From: Marinobacter sp. B9-2
GTDB taxonomy: Bacteria > Pseudomonadota > Gammaproteobacteria > Pseudomonadales > Oleiphilaceae
Direction of reading: 5' to 3'
NCBI GenBank assembly: GCA_003030785.1
Contig: PYVH01000005.1
Location: 1-64,000, forward strand
DNA length: 64,000 nucleotides
Below are positions 47,168 through 57,013 of this stretch, piece after piece. The translations under genes were made by a program, and so were the position numbers. Each line of letters starts with the position of its first letter. Position 1 is the stretch's first letter. The notes under the pieces are model-generated. The model saw nothing but the letters and a program-made list of their open reading frames with translations, did no database searches and was not told the origin of the DNA.

Positions 47168-47756
47168 TTGACGGTACTCTGGTTCTGTGTGTGGACGAAA
47201 AAAGCCAGATACAGGCTCTGAACCGTACCCAACCGGCACTTCCGCTGTCGTTTGGCTACTCCGAAACCAGAACGCACGACTACGCTCGCCACGGCACAAC
47301 AACTCTATTTGCGGCCCTGGACGTTGCCACTGGCGAGGTTATCGGTCGTCTTCACAGGCGACACCGCGCCAAAGAGTTTCTGGCGTTTTTAAAAGAGATT
47401 GACCGGGAGGTTCCGGAAGACCTGGATATTCACCTCGTCATGGACAACTACGGCACTCATAAAACGGAAAAGTTCGCGCTTGGTTTGCCGCCCGGCCTCG
47501 GTATCACGTGCACTTCACACCAACATCAGCATCGTGGGTCAACTTGGTAGAGCGATTTTTTGGCCTAATCTCAGAACGTTGGATCAAGCGCAACTCGCAT
47601 CGCAGCACTCGTGAACTGGAGGCTTCCATTAAAGATTACCTGGCACGATACAATGACGATCCCAAGCCTTTTGTCTGGCGCAAGACAGCGGATCAAATCA
47701 TTGAATCAATTGCTCGTTTATCCGATCAACTTAATAACAAGAGGAACTTTTGTTAA
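47168..47756 (+). pseudogene. IS630-family transposase remnant, N-terminus missing and frameshifted
   Basis: The frame opens in [19 protein letters not shown], the first catalytic Asp region of IS630 DDE transposases, and continues to [12 protein letters not shown] with the second Asp. A one-base loss in the run near 47470 shifts the frame; the next frame gives [18 protein letters not shown] with the final acidic residue. The N-terminal helix-turn-helix half is missing. No clear terminal repeats were found, so it is a dead fragment. Confidence 0.82.
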
Positions 47757-48044
47757 GGCACATTAGGGTCTGCGCGACAGAAGCTTTTGACCTGCCATGT
47801 TTTGAACCGGTTCATCGCCCGACTGGCCAGCAGGTCAACCGGGGCGCCAGGATGGCTCACGGCATCACCCTCAGACCGAGTAATCAGGGAGAGGTTGTTT
47901 ACCGTTTTCAGCCTGGCGACACCTCCCCGCACTATGAGCATTGACTATTGACTCGATAGTTACAGAGTCGTAAAGTTGCGTCCAGTTATCAATATTGATT
48001 TTCACTTACATTCACAAACGCGAATGATAACGGAGAGTAATCGC

Positions 48045-50186
48045 ATGTTTAAACCTTCCCGACTATCACTGGCCGTGGCGATCAGCCTTGCGCCGGGCAT
48101 GAGCTGGGCCGCCGGCGACGACCAGCCCCAGATGCTTGAACCCATGGAAATCATTGGCGATGCGTCTGCCGCCCAGACCTTGCCAGGGTCAGGCTACGTT
48201 GTTGGTGAGCAGCAGATGAAAACCGAAGTTGAGACCGACATCAACCAGGTACTGAAAACCGTTCCGGGTGTCTATGTGCGGGAAGAGGAAGGTCTGGGTC
48301 TGCGCCCTAACATTGGCATTCGCGGTGCCACCGCCGAGCGCAGCAGCAATGTCACACTGATGGAAGATGGCATTCTGATCGCGCCGGCGCCCTACTCCAA
48401 TCCGGCCGCCTATTATTTCCCGACGTTCAAGCGCATGTCCTCGCTGGAAGTACTCAAGGGTGCCCCGCTGCTGCGCTATGGCCCGCAAACTACCGGTGGT
48501 GTCATCAACCTGATTTCCACACCCATTCCCGACGAGCAGAAGGGCTACGTCGAAGCCGTCACCAACGAGCGCGGCTCCACCGACGTTCATGCAACCTATG
48601 GCGACACGAACGGTGACTGGGGTTACCTGTTTGAAACGGTCCAGCGTTCAGCACAAGGCTTCAAGGACATTGACCGAAGTAACCGCAACAGTGGCTTCGA
48701 CATCAGTGATTACGTCGGTAAGCTACGCTGGCAGGGAGATCGCCAGAGCGTGACCGCCAAGCTGCAATACTCCGAGGAAACCTCCAACTCCAGTTACCTC
48801 GGCCTGACCGATGCGGACTTCAGCCGGGATCCCAACCGGCGCTACGGGCTGTCCAGTCCCGACCAGATGGATAACACCCACTCCGGTGTCAGCCTGACTC
48901 ATCAGTTTGAGTGGAGCGACAATGTCAGCAGCACCACGACCCTCTACCGCAACGATTTCAAGCGCAACTGGTACAAGCTCAGTGGCGGCGGAAACATCAT
49001 CGACGCGGCAAACACCGGAGACGCCAATGCCCAGGGTATTCTCGACGGTACCGTTGACACCAGCGGCCTCAATTACAAGAACAACGCCAGGGAATACGTC
49101 TCCCAGGGCGTGCAGACAAACTTCGATGTAACCATTGGCAACCACGAATTCGACTTCGGCGCCCGCGCCCACGAAGATGAAATGGATCGCTTCCAGCCGG
49201 TGGATGTTTACGACCAGGTCAATGGCTCCCTGGTATTCCAGAACAGCGTGGCCCCAACGGGCAGCAATAACCGCTTCGAGACCGGCGAAGCCCTGAGCTT
49301 CTGGGCACTCGACAAATGGCAGGCGACGGACAAGCTCAGCATTAACCTCGCGCTGCGCTACGAAGATGTGCAGACCAGCCGCACCCAATACAGCGACCCC
49401 AACCGCACAACCGTGGACAGCACCCGCGCCAATGACAGCGCTGAACTCCTGCCCGGCGCTTCCTTTACCTATGACCTGTCCCAAAGCTGGCAGGTTCTGG
49501 GTGGCGTGCACCGGGGTTTCTCCCCTCTCGGGGGTGGCGCCAGGGCAAACGAAGAGCCGGAAACCAGCGAGAACTGGGAGGCCGGCCTCCGGTACTTTGG
49601 CAATGCGTTCTTCGCGGAAATGATCGGTTTCTACAGCGACTTCTCCAACAAGGCCGAAAACTGTTCGGTGGGTTCGCCGTGTAGCAATGGCGCCACCTCT
49701 GGCAGTTTTGTAACCGGCGAGGCTGAAATTTCCGGTGTTGAGTTCCAGCTCCAGACCGGCACCCGGGCCGGCGAGTTCTACCTACCGGTCAGCCTTACCT
49801 ACACCTTTACCCAGGCGGAAATCAGCAAGGACAATGCCGCCTCGGGCCTGAAAAAAGGTGAGCAGCTCAAGGACGTACCTGAGAACCAGATGAGCTTCCG
49901 CACAGGCATGGAACACCCGAGTGGCTGGGACAACTACCTTGTGGCCACCTACGTCGATGAGATGTGTGTCAGCGCAGGATGCAACAACACCGCCACGAAA
50001 CTGGACGAGACCGAGTCCCTGTTCCTGGTCGATTTCATCAGCCGCTACGCACTGACCGCCAGTGCCGATGTCTTCCTGAAAGTGGACAACCTGTTCGACA
50101 AGCAGCAAATTGTTTCACGCTTGCCTGACGGTGCCATGGCGAACCTGCCGCGCACTGCCTCACTGGGGGTAAGTGTCAACTTCTGA
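48045..50186 (+). CDS. FecA-like TonB-dependent outer-membrane receptor
   Basis: The 713-residue protein has a signal peptide (ends SWAAGDD), a plug domain (NIGIRGATAERSSNVTLMED, PLLRYGPQTTGGVINLIST) and a beta-barrel ending in Phe. The plug resembles FecA-like ferric-siderophore or citrate receptors. The ATG at 48045 has GGAGAG upstream. The region just before it holds a short ATCAATATTGAT palindrome but no full Fur box was recognised. No TonB or sigma-factor gene is next to it, so the ligand is unknown. Confidence 0.87.
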   Translation: MFKPSRLSLAVAISLAPGMSWAAGDDQPQMLEPMEIIGDASAAQTLPGSGYVVGEQQMKTEVETDINQVLKTVPGVYVREEEGLGLRPNIGIRGATAERSSNVTLMEDGILIAPAPYSNPAAYYFPTFKRMSSLEVLKGAPLLRYGPQTTGGVINLISTPIPDEQKGYVEAVTNERGSTDVHATYGDTNGDWGYLFETVQRSAQGFKDIDRSNRNSGFDISDYVGKLRWQGDRQSVTAKLQYSEETSNSSYLGLTDADFSRDPNRRYGLSSPDQMDNTHSGVSLTHQFEWSDNVSSTTTLYRNDFKRNWYKLSGGGNIIDAANTGDANAQGILDGTVDTSGLNYKNNAREYVSQGVQTNFDVTIGNHEFDFGARAHEDEMDRFQPVDVYDQVNGSLVFQNSVAPTGSNNRFETGEALSFWALDKWQATDKLSINLALRYEDVQTSRTQYSDPNRTTVDSTRANDSAELLPGASFTYDLSQSWQVLGGVHRGFSPLGGGARANEEPETSENWEAGLRYFGNAFFAEMIGFYSDFSNKAENCSVGSPCSNGATSGSFVTGEAEISGVEFQLQTGTRAGEFYLPVSLTYTFTQAEISKDNAASGLKKGEQLKDVPENQMSFRTGMEHPSGWDNYLVATYVDEMCVSAGCNNTATKLDETESLFLVDFISRYALTASADVFLKVDNLFDKQQIVSRLPDGAMANLPRTASLGVSVNF

Positions 50187-50208
50187 CGAGTGAAAGGCGA
50201 TTGCTGTA

Positions 50209-50245
50209 AAAAATCCGGCTCCCACTCATCGGGAGCCGGATTTTT
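50209..50245 (+). terminator. terminator after the TonB-dependent receptor
   Basis: AAAATCCGGCTCCC and GGGAGCCGGATTTTT form a perfect stem around a seven-base loop, with A and T runs on the two sides. It begins about 20 bases after the receptor stop. Confidence 0.88.
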
Positions 50246-50457
50246 GTGTCATTCCGACACTCTCATTTTGATGCTCTGGCACCACTTTGCCTCAGAACTT
50301 CGCGCCATTGATTACCTGGACCGTAGCGTCGCCAACCTCGCAAGAGCCAACCTGGACGACGGCAATAACCGGCTTTTCAGATCCTGACTCCCTCGTTACT
50401 GTTACAATTCATGGCGGACAAGCGAAACTTTCCCACCACGAAAAACGGCGCTTACAA

Positions 50458-51129
50458 ATGAAAATTCTGATTGTCGAAGACAATGCGGTACTTGCCAAAA
50501 AAATATCGGACTGGCTTGCGCAGGCGCACTACACAGTCGATGTCGCCAAAACCGGCAAAGAAGCAGACTCGTTGATTGAAACAAGCTCCTACCAGGCCGT
50601 TATTCTCGATATCGGACTGCCCGATGAAAATGGACTGTCTTTAATGCAAAGATGGAGAAAAAACGGGAAAAAAGAGGCCATCCTTATTCTGACCGCACGC
50701 TCCAACTGGACTGAGAGAGTAGAAGGGTTGAACGCGGGTGCCGACGATTACCTTCCCAAACCGTTTGAGTTTGATGAACTGAAAGCCCGGCTCAATGCAA
50801 TTATCCGAAGGAAGGATGGCAGAACAACAGATCAAATCAGTGTCGACGGATTTCGTCTCAACGCCAGCTACCGAACGCTGACCACGCCCGACCAGAAAGA
50901 GTTCAGACTGACAGCCACTGAATTCCGCCTTTTGCAGTGTTTCCTGCGTTCACCAGACAGGGTATTTTCACAGGATGAACTGGTTGAAACCCTCTACAAC
51001 ATTGAAAGATGTCCCACCAGGAATGTTGTTCAGGTCTATATAGCCAGGCTCAGAAAAATAATAGGGGGCAATAAAATCAAGACTTTGCGTGGCCAGGGCT
51101 ACTTCTTCGAAAAAGATCCTACTGGCTGA
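50458..51129 (+). CDS. OmpR-family response regulator
   Basis: The 223-residue protein has a receiver domain (MKILIVEDNAVLAKK, phospho-acceptor Asp in VILDIGLPDENG, Lys in YLPKPFEF) and a C-terminal winged helix (ATEFRLLQCFLRSP to TLRGQGYFFE). The ATG at 50458 begins the domain; the longer frame from 50287 is not supported. It is followed by the sensor kinase gene. The nearby metal pumps are candidate targets, but no binding site was identified. Confidence 0.9.
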   Translation: MKILIVEDNAVLAKKISDWLAQAHYTVDVAKTGKEADSLIETSSYQAVILDIGLPDENGLSLMQRWRKNGKKEAILILTARSNWTERVEGLNAGADDYLPKPFEFDELKARLNAIIRRKDGRTTDQISVDGFRLNASYRTLTTPDQKEFRLTATEFRLLQCFLRSPDRVFSQDELVETLYNIERCPTRNVVQVYIARLRKIIGGNKIKTLRGQGYFFEKDPTG

Positions 51130-51154
51130 ACGCCCGAACGAACCAGGTCAACAT

Positions 51155-52477
51155 ATGCCAGCTCCAAAGAGTATCCGAAGAACAGCCATTCAGTATGGGG
51201 CTGTTTTCAGCCTCGTCTATTTCACCCTGATATTCTTTTCACATGCCTACGTGATAAAACAACTATCGGACGAGTCCAGGAAACAACACCTGAGTAAAGA
51301 GCTGGAAAACTTTCAGGCAATCATTGAAGCCGAGTCCCCGACAACTGACGACCTCAGGAACATGATCCATCAGTTTGAAATGCTTCTGGGGCATGCCATC
51401 ATCATCGAAACGGCAGGCGGGAGCGTCCTGACGAGCAACAACTTTGACCTGAGCCAAATGCAGGGCGTTGTGGATAAGCCCGAGGGTTTTATTCACATAG
51501 CGCAGGGCGCGAACACGCTTTTTGGGCTTAGACGTACGTTCACTGCTACTGGAAAGCTGGCCTCAATCACCGTTCTTGAAACCGAGGGGGCGCTCTCTGA
51601 ACGACCGCTGAAGGCCCACCTGACATTGCTCGGTGCCTCGGCCGTTCTTCTGGCGATACTGCTGGCACTGATTGGAACCACCACACATCTGACGTTAAAG
51701 CCCATCAGTAGGATAAAAGAGGACCTGAGACGGCTCCAATCCGGGAAACAAAGTCGTCTGAACCCTCACGTGCCGGAAGAGTTTCGTCCGCTGATCCGGC
51801 AGCTCAATGATTTGCTCGAGCTGTCAAACCGGCGGCTGGACCGCCACCGCCGCCTGAATTCCGATCTCTCTCACCTGGTCAAAACCTCTATTTCTGCCAA
51901 TCTTGCCATTTTGTCGGATATCGATACCTTGCCTCCGTCCCGGGAGGATGTTGTGTTTATGGCCTCTAACTTGCGGGAGCTTGACAAATCCCTGAAATAC
52001 CGGATGAGCAAAGCAGACATATCAGGCAGACAGATGGGACGGACGTGCATGCCGGTTGAAATCACGGCAAGTGTCATCACCGTTATGGAAAAAATCTTCC
52101 CTGACACGGTTTTTCGCCTCCACACCAACTTACCTGAAAACTTCAGCTGGCCAATGGAGCGACAGGATCTTTCAGAGCTACTTGGCAATTTACTCGAAAA
52201 TGGCGGGAAGTGGTGCCAGACAACCGTCGACGTTACAATCGCCCGCACGTCATCAGGACTCTCCATAGAAGTAGCGGACGATGGCCCCGGAATTTCTCCC
52301 GAGGCGGCAGCCACTGTCATGAACAGGGGTACCAGGCTGGATGAAACGGTCGCCGGTTTTGGGCTCGGATTGTCCATCGTGTCCGAGATTGTCGAAGACA
52401 ACCTCGGACAGATGAACATGGGTACCTCAAAAAACGGAGGAGCCAGCATTGTCATTCTACTGCCACTTCCGGATTAG
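51155..52477 (+). CDS. PhoQ-like sensor histidine kinase
   Basis: The 440-residue kinase has two membrane helices (about residues 12-30 and 158-176) around a periplasmic sensor. A HAMP-like linker follows, then a phospho-acceptor His240 in LSHLVKTSI, N box LGNLLENGGKW, and G boxes DDGPGIS and GFGLGLSIV. The residue after His is Leu rather than Glu or Asp, as also varies in PhoQ relatives. It starts 25 bases after the regulator gene and forms a pair with it. The decayed kinase fragment at 21928-22277 is a relative. Confidence 0.88.
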   Translation: MPAPKSIRRTAIQYGAVFSLVYFTLIFFSHAYVIKQLSDESRKQHLSKELENFQAIIEAESPTTDDLRNMIHQFEMLLGHAIIIETAGGSVLTSNNFDLSQMQGVVDKPEGFIHIAQGANTLFGLRRTFTATGKLASITVLETEGALSERPLKAHLTLLGASAVLLAILLALIGTTTHLTLKPISRIKEDLRRLQSGKQSRLNPHVPEEFRPLIRQLNDLLELSNRRLDRHRRLNSDLSHLVKTSISANLAILSDIDTLPPSREDVVFMASNLRELDKSLKYRMSKADISGRQMGRTCMPVEITASVITVMEKIFPDTVFRLHTNLPENFSWPMERQDLSELLGNLLENGGKWCQTTVDVTIARTSSGLSIEVADDGPGISPEAAATVMNRGTRLDETVAGFGLGLSIVSEIVEDNLGQMNMGTSKNGGASIVILLPLPD

Positions 52478-52529
52478 AAAACCTCCAGAAAGGCAACCGT
52501 CGATGACGCAGCGCGGCTTCTCCCATTTT

Positions 52530-55500
52530 TTACCGTTGGATATCACTCACCTTGGCTCTTGAAAAGCGACCGAACAGAACCGGCAAAACAAAGAGTGTCA
52601 GGAAAGTTGCAGTCACGAGACCACCAACAATCACGCTGGCCAGTGGCTTCTGGATTTCCGCTCCCACGCCCGTCGACAACAGCATCGGTATCAAGCCGAG
52701 CGCCGAGGTTATTGCTGTCATCAAGACAGGACGTAAACGGGAGACGGCACCTTCAAACACCGCGGTATCCACGTTCAACCCATCCTGTATTCGCTGATTG
52801 ATGCTTTCGACCATAACGACCCCGTTGAGCACCGCCACACCAAATAGAGTGATAAAGCCCACCGAACTGGGCACGGAAAGATACTGGCCGGAAATCCAGA
52901 GCGAGAAGACGCCACCAATGACAGCAAGCGGCACGTTGACCAGAATTAACAGTGCCTGACCAACCGAACTGAAAGCAAAGTACAGCAGCAGTGCAATCAG
53001 GCCCAGAGATACAGGTACCACAATGGTCAATCGCTTCTGAGCTCGCTGCTGGTTTTCAAACTGACCACCAATATCAACCGAATAGCCGGGGGGAAGGTTC
53101 ACTTCTGACGCGATGGTATCCTGAATATCGGCAACCACACTGCCCATGTCACGACCCTGCACATTGGACTGAATAACCACACGGCGCTGAACGTCATCGC
53201 GACGCACCTGCGGTGGGCCGGACGCAATAGACACATCGGCCACATCACCGAGTCTCACCCAGGCTCCGGACGGCGCCTGTAACCTGAGATCGGCAATGGC
53301 ATCCCGGTCTTCGCGGAAACGTTTGGCCAGACGCACATAGATATCGTACCGCTCATTTCCGTTGATGATCTGGCCTGCAGCGGCACCACCCAGTCCATCG
53401 CGGACGACACTCATCACATCAGACACGGCGAGTCCGTACCGGGAGAGTGCCTGACGATCAGGCTGAACCACCAACTGCGCTTCACCGGCGATCTGCTCCA
53501 TGGCCACATCCCGTGTTCCCTGAACGGTTCGGACCGCCGCTTCGATCTGCTGGCCTTTCTCCGCCAGTACGTCGAGATCCGGGCCAAAGAGTTTGATGGC
53601 CAACTGCGCACGAACACCTGACAACAATTCATCAACCCGAGTCGCGATAGGCTGAGAAAAGTTAAACAGTAGTCCCGGGTGCTGTTCGAGCTTCTCCTCA
53701 AACAGAGCCTGCAATTCATAGCGATTACTGGCGCTGGTCCACTCGGCTGTTGGCTTGAGGCCAATGTAGATTTCGATGTTGTTGACGGGCTCCGGATCGC
53801 CGCCTATTTCCGGTCGGCCCGCCCGGGACAGGGCGTAGGTCACCTCTGGAAACTCCATCAGCATGGCCTCCAGTTTCGGCGCCACTTCAAGCGCCGTATC
53901 GAGGCTTGATGAAGGGGCCAGGGTCACCCGGAGGTTAATCGTTCCCTCTTCCAATTCAGGCACGAACTCAGTGCCGAGTCGTGGCACAATCAGCGCTGCC
54001 AGCACAACAAGAACAACTGCCGCGCCAACAACGACGCGGCTATGCTTCAGTGACCAGGCAAGCCCCATGCGATAGAGCTTTTCCAGGGGTTTTAGAATGA
54101 AGCTTTCCCGCTCCCGAATACCCTTGCGAAACATAAACGAAGCCAACGCAGGCACGACCACCAGAGCAACAATCACAGCGGACACGATGGCCAGCATGAT
54201 GCTGATCGCCATTGGCTGGAAAAGCTTGGCTTCCACACCTTCAAAACTGAACAGAGGCATGAAAACAACCAGAATAATCGCCGTCGCGAAAAAGATGGGG
54301 CGCGCCACTTCCCGGCCGGCTTCCTGCAGTCTAAGCGCAATGCCATGATCATCGTGTGACGCGTCCAACGGATCGGGGTCATTTTCAACCAACTCGTCCC
54401 GGTGGGCGTCATGCTCAGCATCAGGATGGGTCAGATGTTTGAACATGTTCTCGACCATAACGACAGAGCCGTCTACCAGCATGCCGATTGCCACAGCAAT
54501 GCCACCCAGAGACATCAAATTGGCCGAGAGACCGAACCAGGCCATGATCATTAACGCAATACCGATGGAAATCGGTATTGAAAGCAGCACGAGCGTTGTT
54601 GCCCGTAGATTCATCAGAAACAGGGCAAGCACGACCGCAATAAACACAAAAGCCAACAAAAGCGCATTGGTCACCGTCTCTACGGCCTTGGTCACCAGAT
54701 CCGCCTGGTTGTAATAGGGCTCAAAACGAACCCCACTCGGAAGCGCCTGATTTATGCGATCAACGCGGGCCTCGATGCCGTCGATGGTCGCTTTTGTGTT
54801 GGCCCCCATTCGTTTGAGTACAATGCCGGAAACCACTTCACCCAGTTGTTCAACCTGACCGTCTTCACCCTTCCGGGTCATGGTCACCGCACCCTGACGA
54901 ATCTCAGTGCCCAGCGTCACCTGAGCGACGTCGCTCACGGTCACCGTAATGCCATCACTGGTTTTCACGGGTACTTGTCGGATCTGCTCCAGGCCCTCCT
55001 CGCCACTGCCCAACCAGCCCATACCACGGATAACCAGTTGCTCCTGCCCGCGGCCCATGTACCAACCGCCGACATTGGAGTTGTTGTTCTCCAGAGCTTC
55101 CATGATGTCGTTCTGTGATAGGTCATAGGACAGCATTCGAGCCGGGTTCAGGTTGACCTGGTACTGGCGAACCTCTCCCCCAAACGACAGGATCTCCGTA
55201 ACCCCTTCAGCAGGTATCAGCAACAGCTTGACCAGCCAGTCATGCAGGCTGCGTAGTTCCATTGCGTCGTACCCCGAATCCGGGTCCGCTATCAGCAGGT
55301 ACTGGTAGACCTGGCCGAGACCGGACGTATTCGGGCCCATTTCAGGCACCCCGACGCCGTCCGGAATCAGCTCCCGCGCGGCCTGCAACCGCTCGAACAC
55401 CAGTTGGCGCGCGAAATAGATATCCGTGCCCTCTTTAAAAACCACGGTGACACCAGACAACCCGGTTTTGGAGATGGACCGAACCTCCTCAACATCCGGC

Positions 55501-55727
55501 AAGGCATACATCACCGCCTCAATGGGATAGGTGATCAGTTGCTCGACTTCCTCAGCCGCTAGTCCGGGCGCCTCAGTATTAACAGCCACCTGGACGTTTG
55601 TAACGTCAGGGAAAGCGTCAAGATTCAGTTTTGGGATCTGAAATGCGGCAGTGGTTATAAGCACCGCGAGTGCAATAAGAACCAACAGGCGGTTCTGAAC
55701 CGCCCAATCGACTACTCGGTTGAACAT
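52530..55727 (-). CDS. HME-RND metal efflux pump (CzcA/CusA family)
   Basis: The 1065-residue inner-membrane pump has twelve helices and two large periplasmic loops. Helix 4 has IGMLVDGSVVMVEN with the Asp and Glu typical of divalent-cation (CzcA-type) members rather than the copper-type CusA. It works with the adaptor and TolC-type gene products encoded directly upstream (TolC, adaptor, pump in transcript order). The metal is probably Zn, Co, Cd or Ni, an inference. A Glu/His-rich loop (LTHPDAEHDAHRDELVENDPD region) is an odd insertion that might bind metal. Confidence 0.9.
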   Translation of the reverse strand: MFNRVVDWAVQNRLLVLIALAVLITTAAFQIPKLNLDAFPDVTNVQVAVNTEAPGLAAEEVEQLITYPIEAVMYALPDVEEVRSISKTGLSGVTVVFKEGTDIYFARQLVFERLQAARELIPDGVGVPEMGPNTSGLGQVYQYLLIADPDSGYDAMELRSLHDWLVKLLLIPAEGVTEILSFGGEVRQYQVNLNPARMLSYDLSQNDIMEALENNNSNVGGWYMGRGQEQLVIRGMGWLGSGEEGLEQIRQVPVKTSDGITVTVSDVAQVTLGTEIRQGAVTMTRKGEDGQVEQLGEVVSGIVLKRMGANTKATIDGIEARVDRINQALPSGVRFEPYYNQADLVTKAVETVTNALLLAFVFIAVVLALFLMNLRATTLVLLSIPISIGIALMIMAWFGLSANLMSLGGIAVAIGMLVDGSVVMVENMFKHLTHPDAEHDAHRDELVENDPDPLDASHDDHGIALRLQEAGREVARPIFFATAIILVVFMPLFSFEGVEAKLFQPMAISIMLAIVSAVIVALVVVPALASFMFRKGIRERESFILKPLEKLYRMGLAWSLKHSRVVVGAAVVLVVLAALIVPRLGTEFVPELEEGTINLRVTLAPSSSLDTALEVAPKLEAMLMEFPEVTYALSRAGRPEIGGDPEPVNNIEIYIGLKPTAEWTSASNRYELQALFEEKLEQHPGLLFNFSQPIATRVDELLSGVRAQLAIKLFGPDLDVLAEKGQQIEAAVRTVQGTRDVAMEQIAGEAQLVVQPDRQALSRYGLAVSDVMSVVRDGLGGAAAGQIINGNERYDIYVRLAKRFREDRDAIADLRLQAPSGAWVRLGDVADVSIASGPPQVRRDDVQRRVVIQSNVQGRDMGSVVADIQDTIASEVNLPPGYSVDIGGQFENQQRAQKRLTIVVPVSLGLIALLLYFAFSSVGQALLILVNVPLAVIGGVFSLWISGQYLSVPSSVGFITLFGVAVLNGVVMVESINQRIQDGLNVDTAVFEGAVSRLRPVLMTAITSALGLIPMLLSTGVGAEIQKPLASVIVGGLVTATFLTLFVLPVLFGRFSRAKVSDIQR

Positions 55728-55741
55728 AATGGTTCCCTGAA

Positions 55742-56989
55742 TCAGTGGTTGTGCGGATCAAAGCCGCCTTTGGCAATCTCAGAGGCCACAAAAAATGCGC
55801 CCCGCAAAACGACTCGTTGGCCCGCAGCCAGGCCGGAAACCTCACGGAGCCCGCCAATTGAACGACCCAGCTCTACTTCCACGGGTTCATACTCGCCTTC
55901 GGCCTCTTCCACATAGACCGTCCAGTCGCCGTCTGCGCCACGCATCAATGCAGTCTCCGGAACGGCAAGCACCGGATCACTGGTTTTAAAACGGAAATAC
56001 ACATCGGCGAACATTCCGGGATGAAAACGATCTTCAGGATTGTCCAGCTCCAGCCTGACAATCCGTGTGCGGGTCACAGGATCAATGGTGTGGGCTTCCT
56101 GAGACACCGTTGCCACGGCCACACGACCAGCTGCTTTGACGACGGCTTCCGCGCCCTTCTCAAGAACAATGTCGGAGCTTGCTGGCAGATGGGCCTCTAC
56201 CCATAGTTCACTCTCGTCAGCAAGAGTCACCAGCGGCTGGCCAGCCTCAACTCTCTGTCCTTGCTCAAACTCATCGGTTAGTACTGCGCCATCCACGCGA
56301 GCTCTGAGCATGTATTCACCGAGGCTACCCACACCACTGGCCTTCAATGCACCTATGTCATCACCGTTTAGCCCATAAGCAAGCAGAGTCGCGCTTGCGG
56401 CTTCAATATTGGCTTTCGCTGTATTGAATCGCTGATCGCCAACCACAGAACGACCCAGCCCGCTGATTCGCTTCCATTCAGGATAAGCTTTCCTGTAATC
56501 TGCCTGCGCCTGTGCCACCGTCTCACTGAACAGGGTTACCAGAGGCTGGCCTTTGGTTACGTGCTCACCCAATTCTACGTGACGCCGCAGCACCACTGAG
56601 GCAACCCGGGGGGACACGTGATAGCTGGTATAGCCGTTGGTTAGCAGCTCACCGGGCGCGTATATTTCATAGTCAACGCGCTTGCTTTCGAGCGTTGCCA
56701 CTTCAATGCCGGCCAGGTCTTTCTGTTTGGCATTGAGGCTCGCGGTGGCTGTTTCTTCATGGCCACCGTTCTCATCTTCGTGGCCGTGCCCCCCTTCCTC
56801 TTCATGCTCACCTTCTTCACCATGCTCTTCCTTATGCTCGACCTCTTCACTGGCGCCTTCTTGATGATCGTCGCCACCGGCAGCATGATCATGGCCGGTT
56901 TCCTGATGAGCGTCTTCCTCTGCCTGTGCAAATGAAAATGGGGCTATAAGCAACGTCAATACAAATACAGAAATCAGAGTTGTCTTCAT
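55742..56989 (-). CDS. metal RND periplasmic adaptor protein with His/Glu-rich N-terminus
   Basis: The 415-residue membrane-fusion protein has a signal peptide (ends FSFAQA). It then has a very His/Glu/Gly-rich segment (residues about 24-80) that could bind metal in the periplasm, followed by barrel-sandwich and coiled regions. It bridges the pump and the TolC-type channel. It overlaps neither neighbour but lies 14 bases from the pump gene. The His-rich segment is typical of CzcB-like adaptors. Confidence 0.9.
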   Translation of the reverse strand: MKTTLISVFVLTLLIAPFSFAQAEEDAHQETGHDHAAGGDDHQEGASEEVEHKEEHGEEGEHEEEGGHGHEDENGGHEETATASLNAKQKDLAGIEVATLESKRVDYEIYAPGELLTNGYTSYHVSPRVASVVLRRHVELGEHVTKGQPLVTLFSETVAQAQADYRKAYPEWKRISGLGRSVVGDQRFNTAKANIEAASATLLAYGLNGDDIGALKASGVGSLGEYMLRARVDGAVLTDEFEQGQRVEAGQPLVTLADESELWVEAHLPASSDIVLEKGAEAVVKAAGRVAVATVSQEAHTIDPVTRTRIVRLELDNPEDRFHPGMFADVYFRFKTSDPVLAVPETALMRGADGDWTVYVEEAEGEYEPVEVELGRSIGGLREVSGLAAGQRVVLRGAFFVASEIAKGGFDPHNH

Positions 56990-57013
56990 AATGAATATCC
57001 AGTTTCCAGAATA

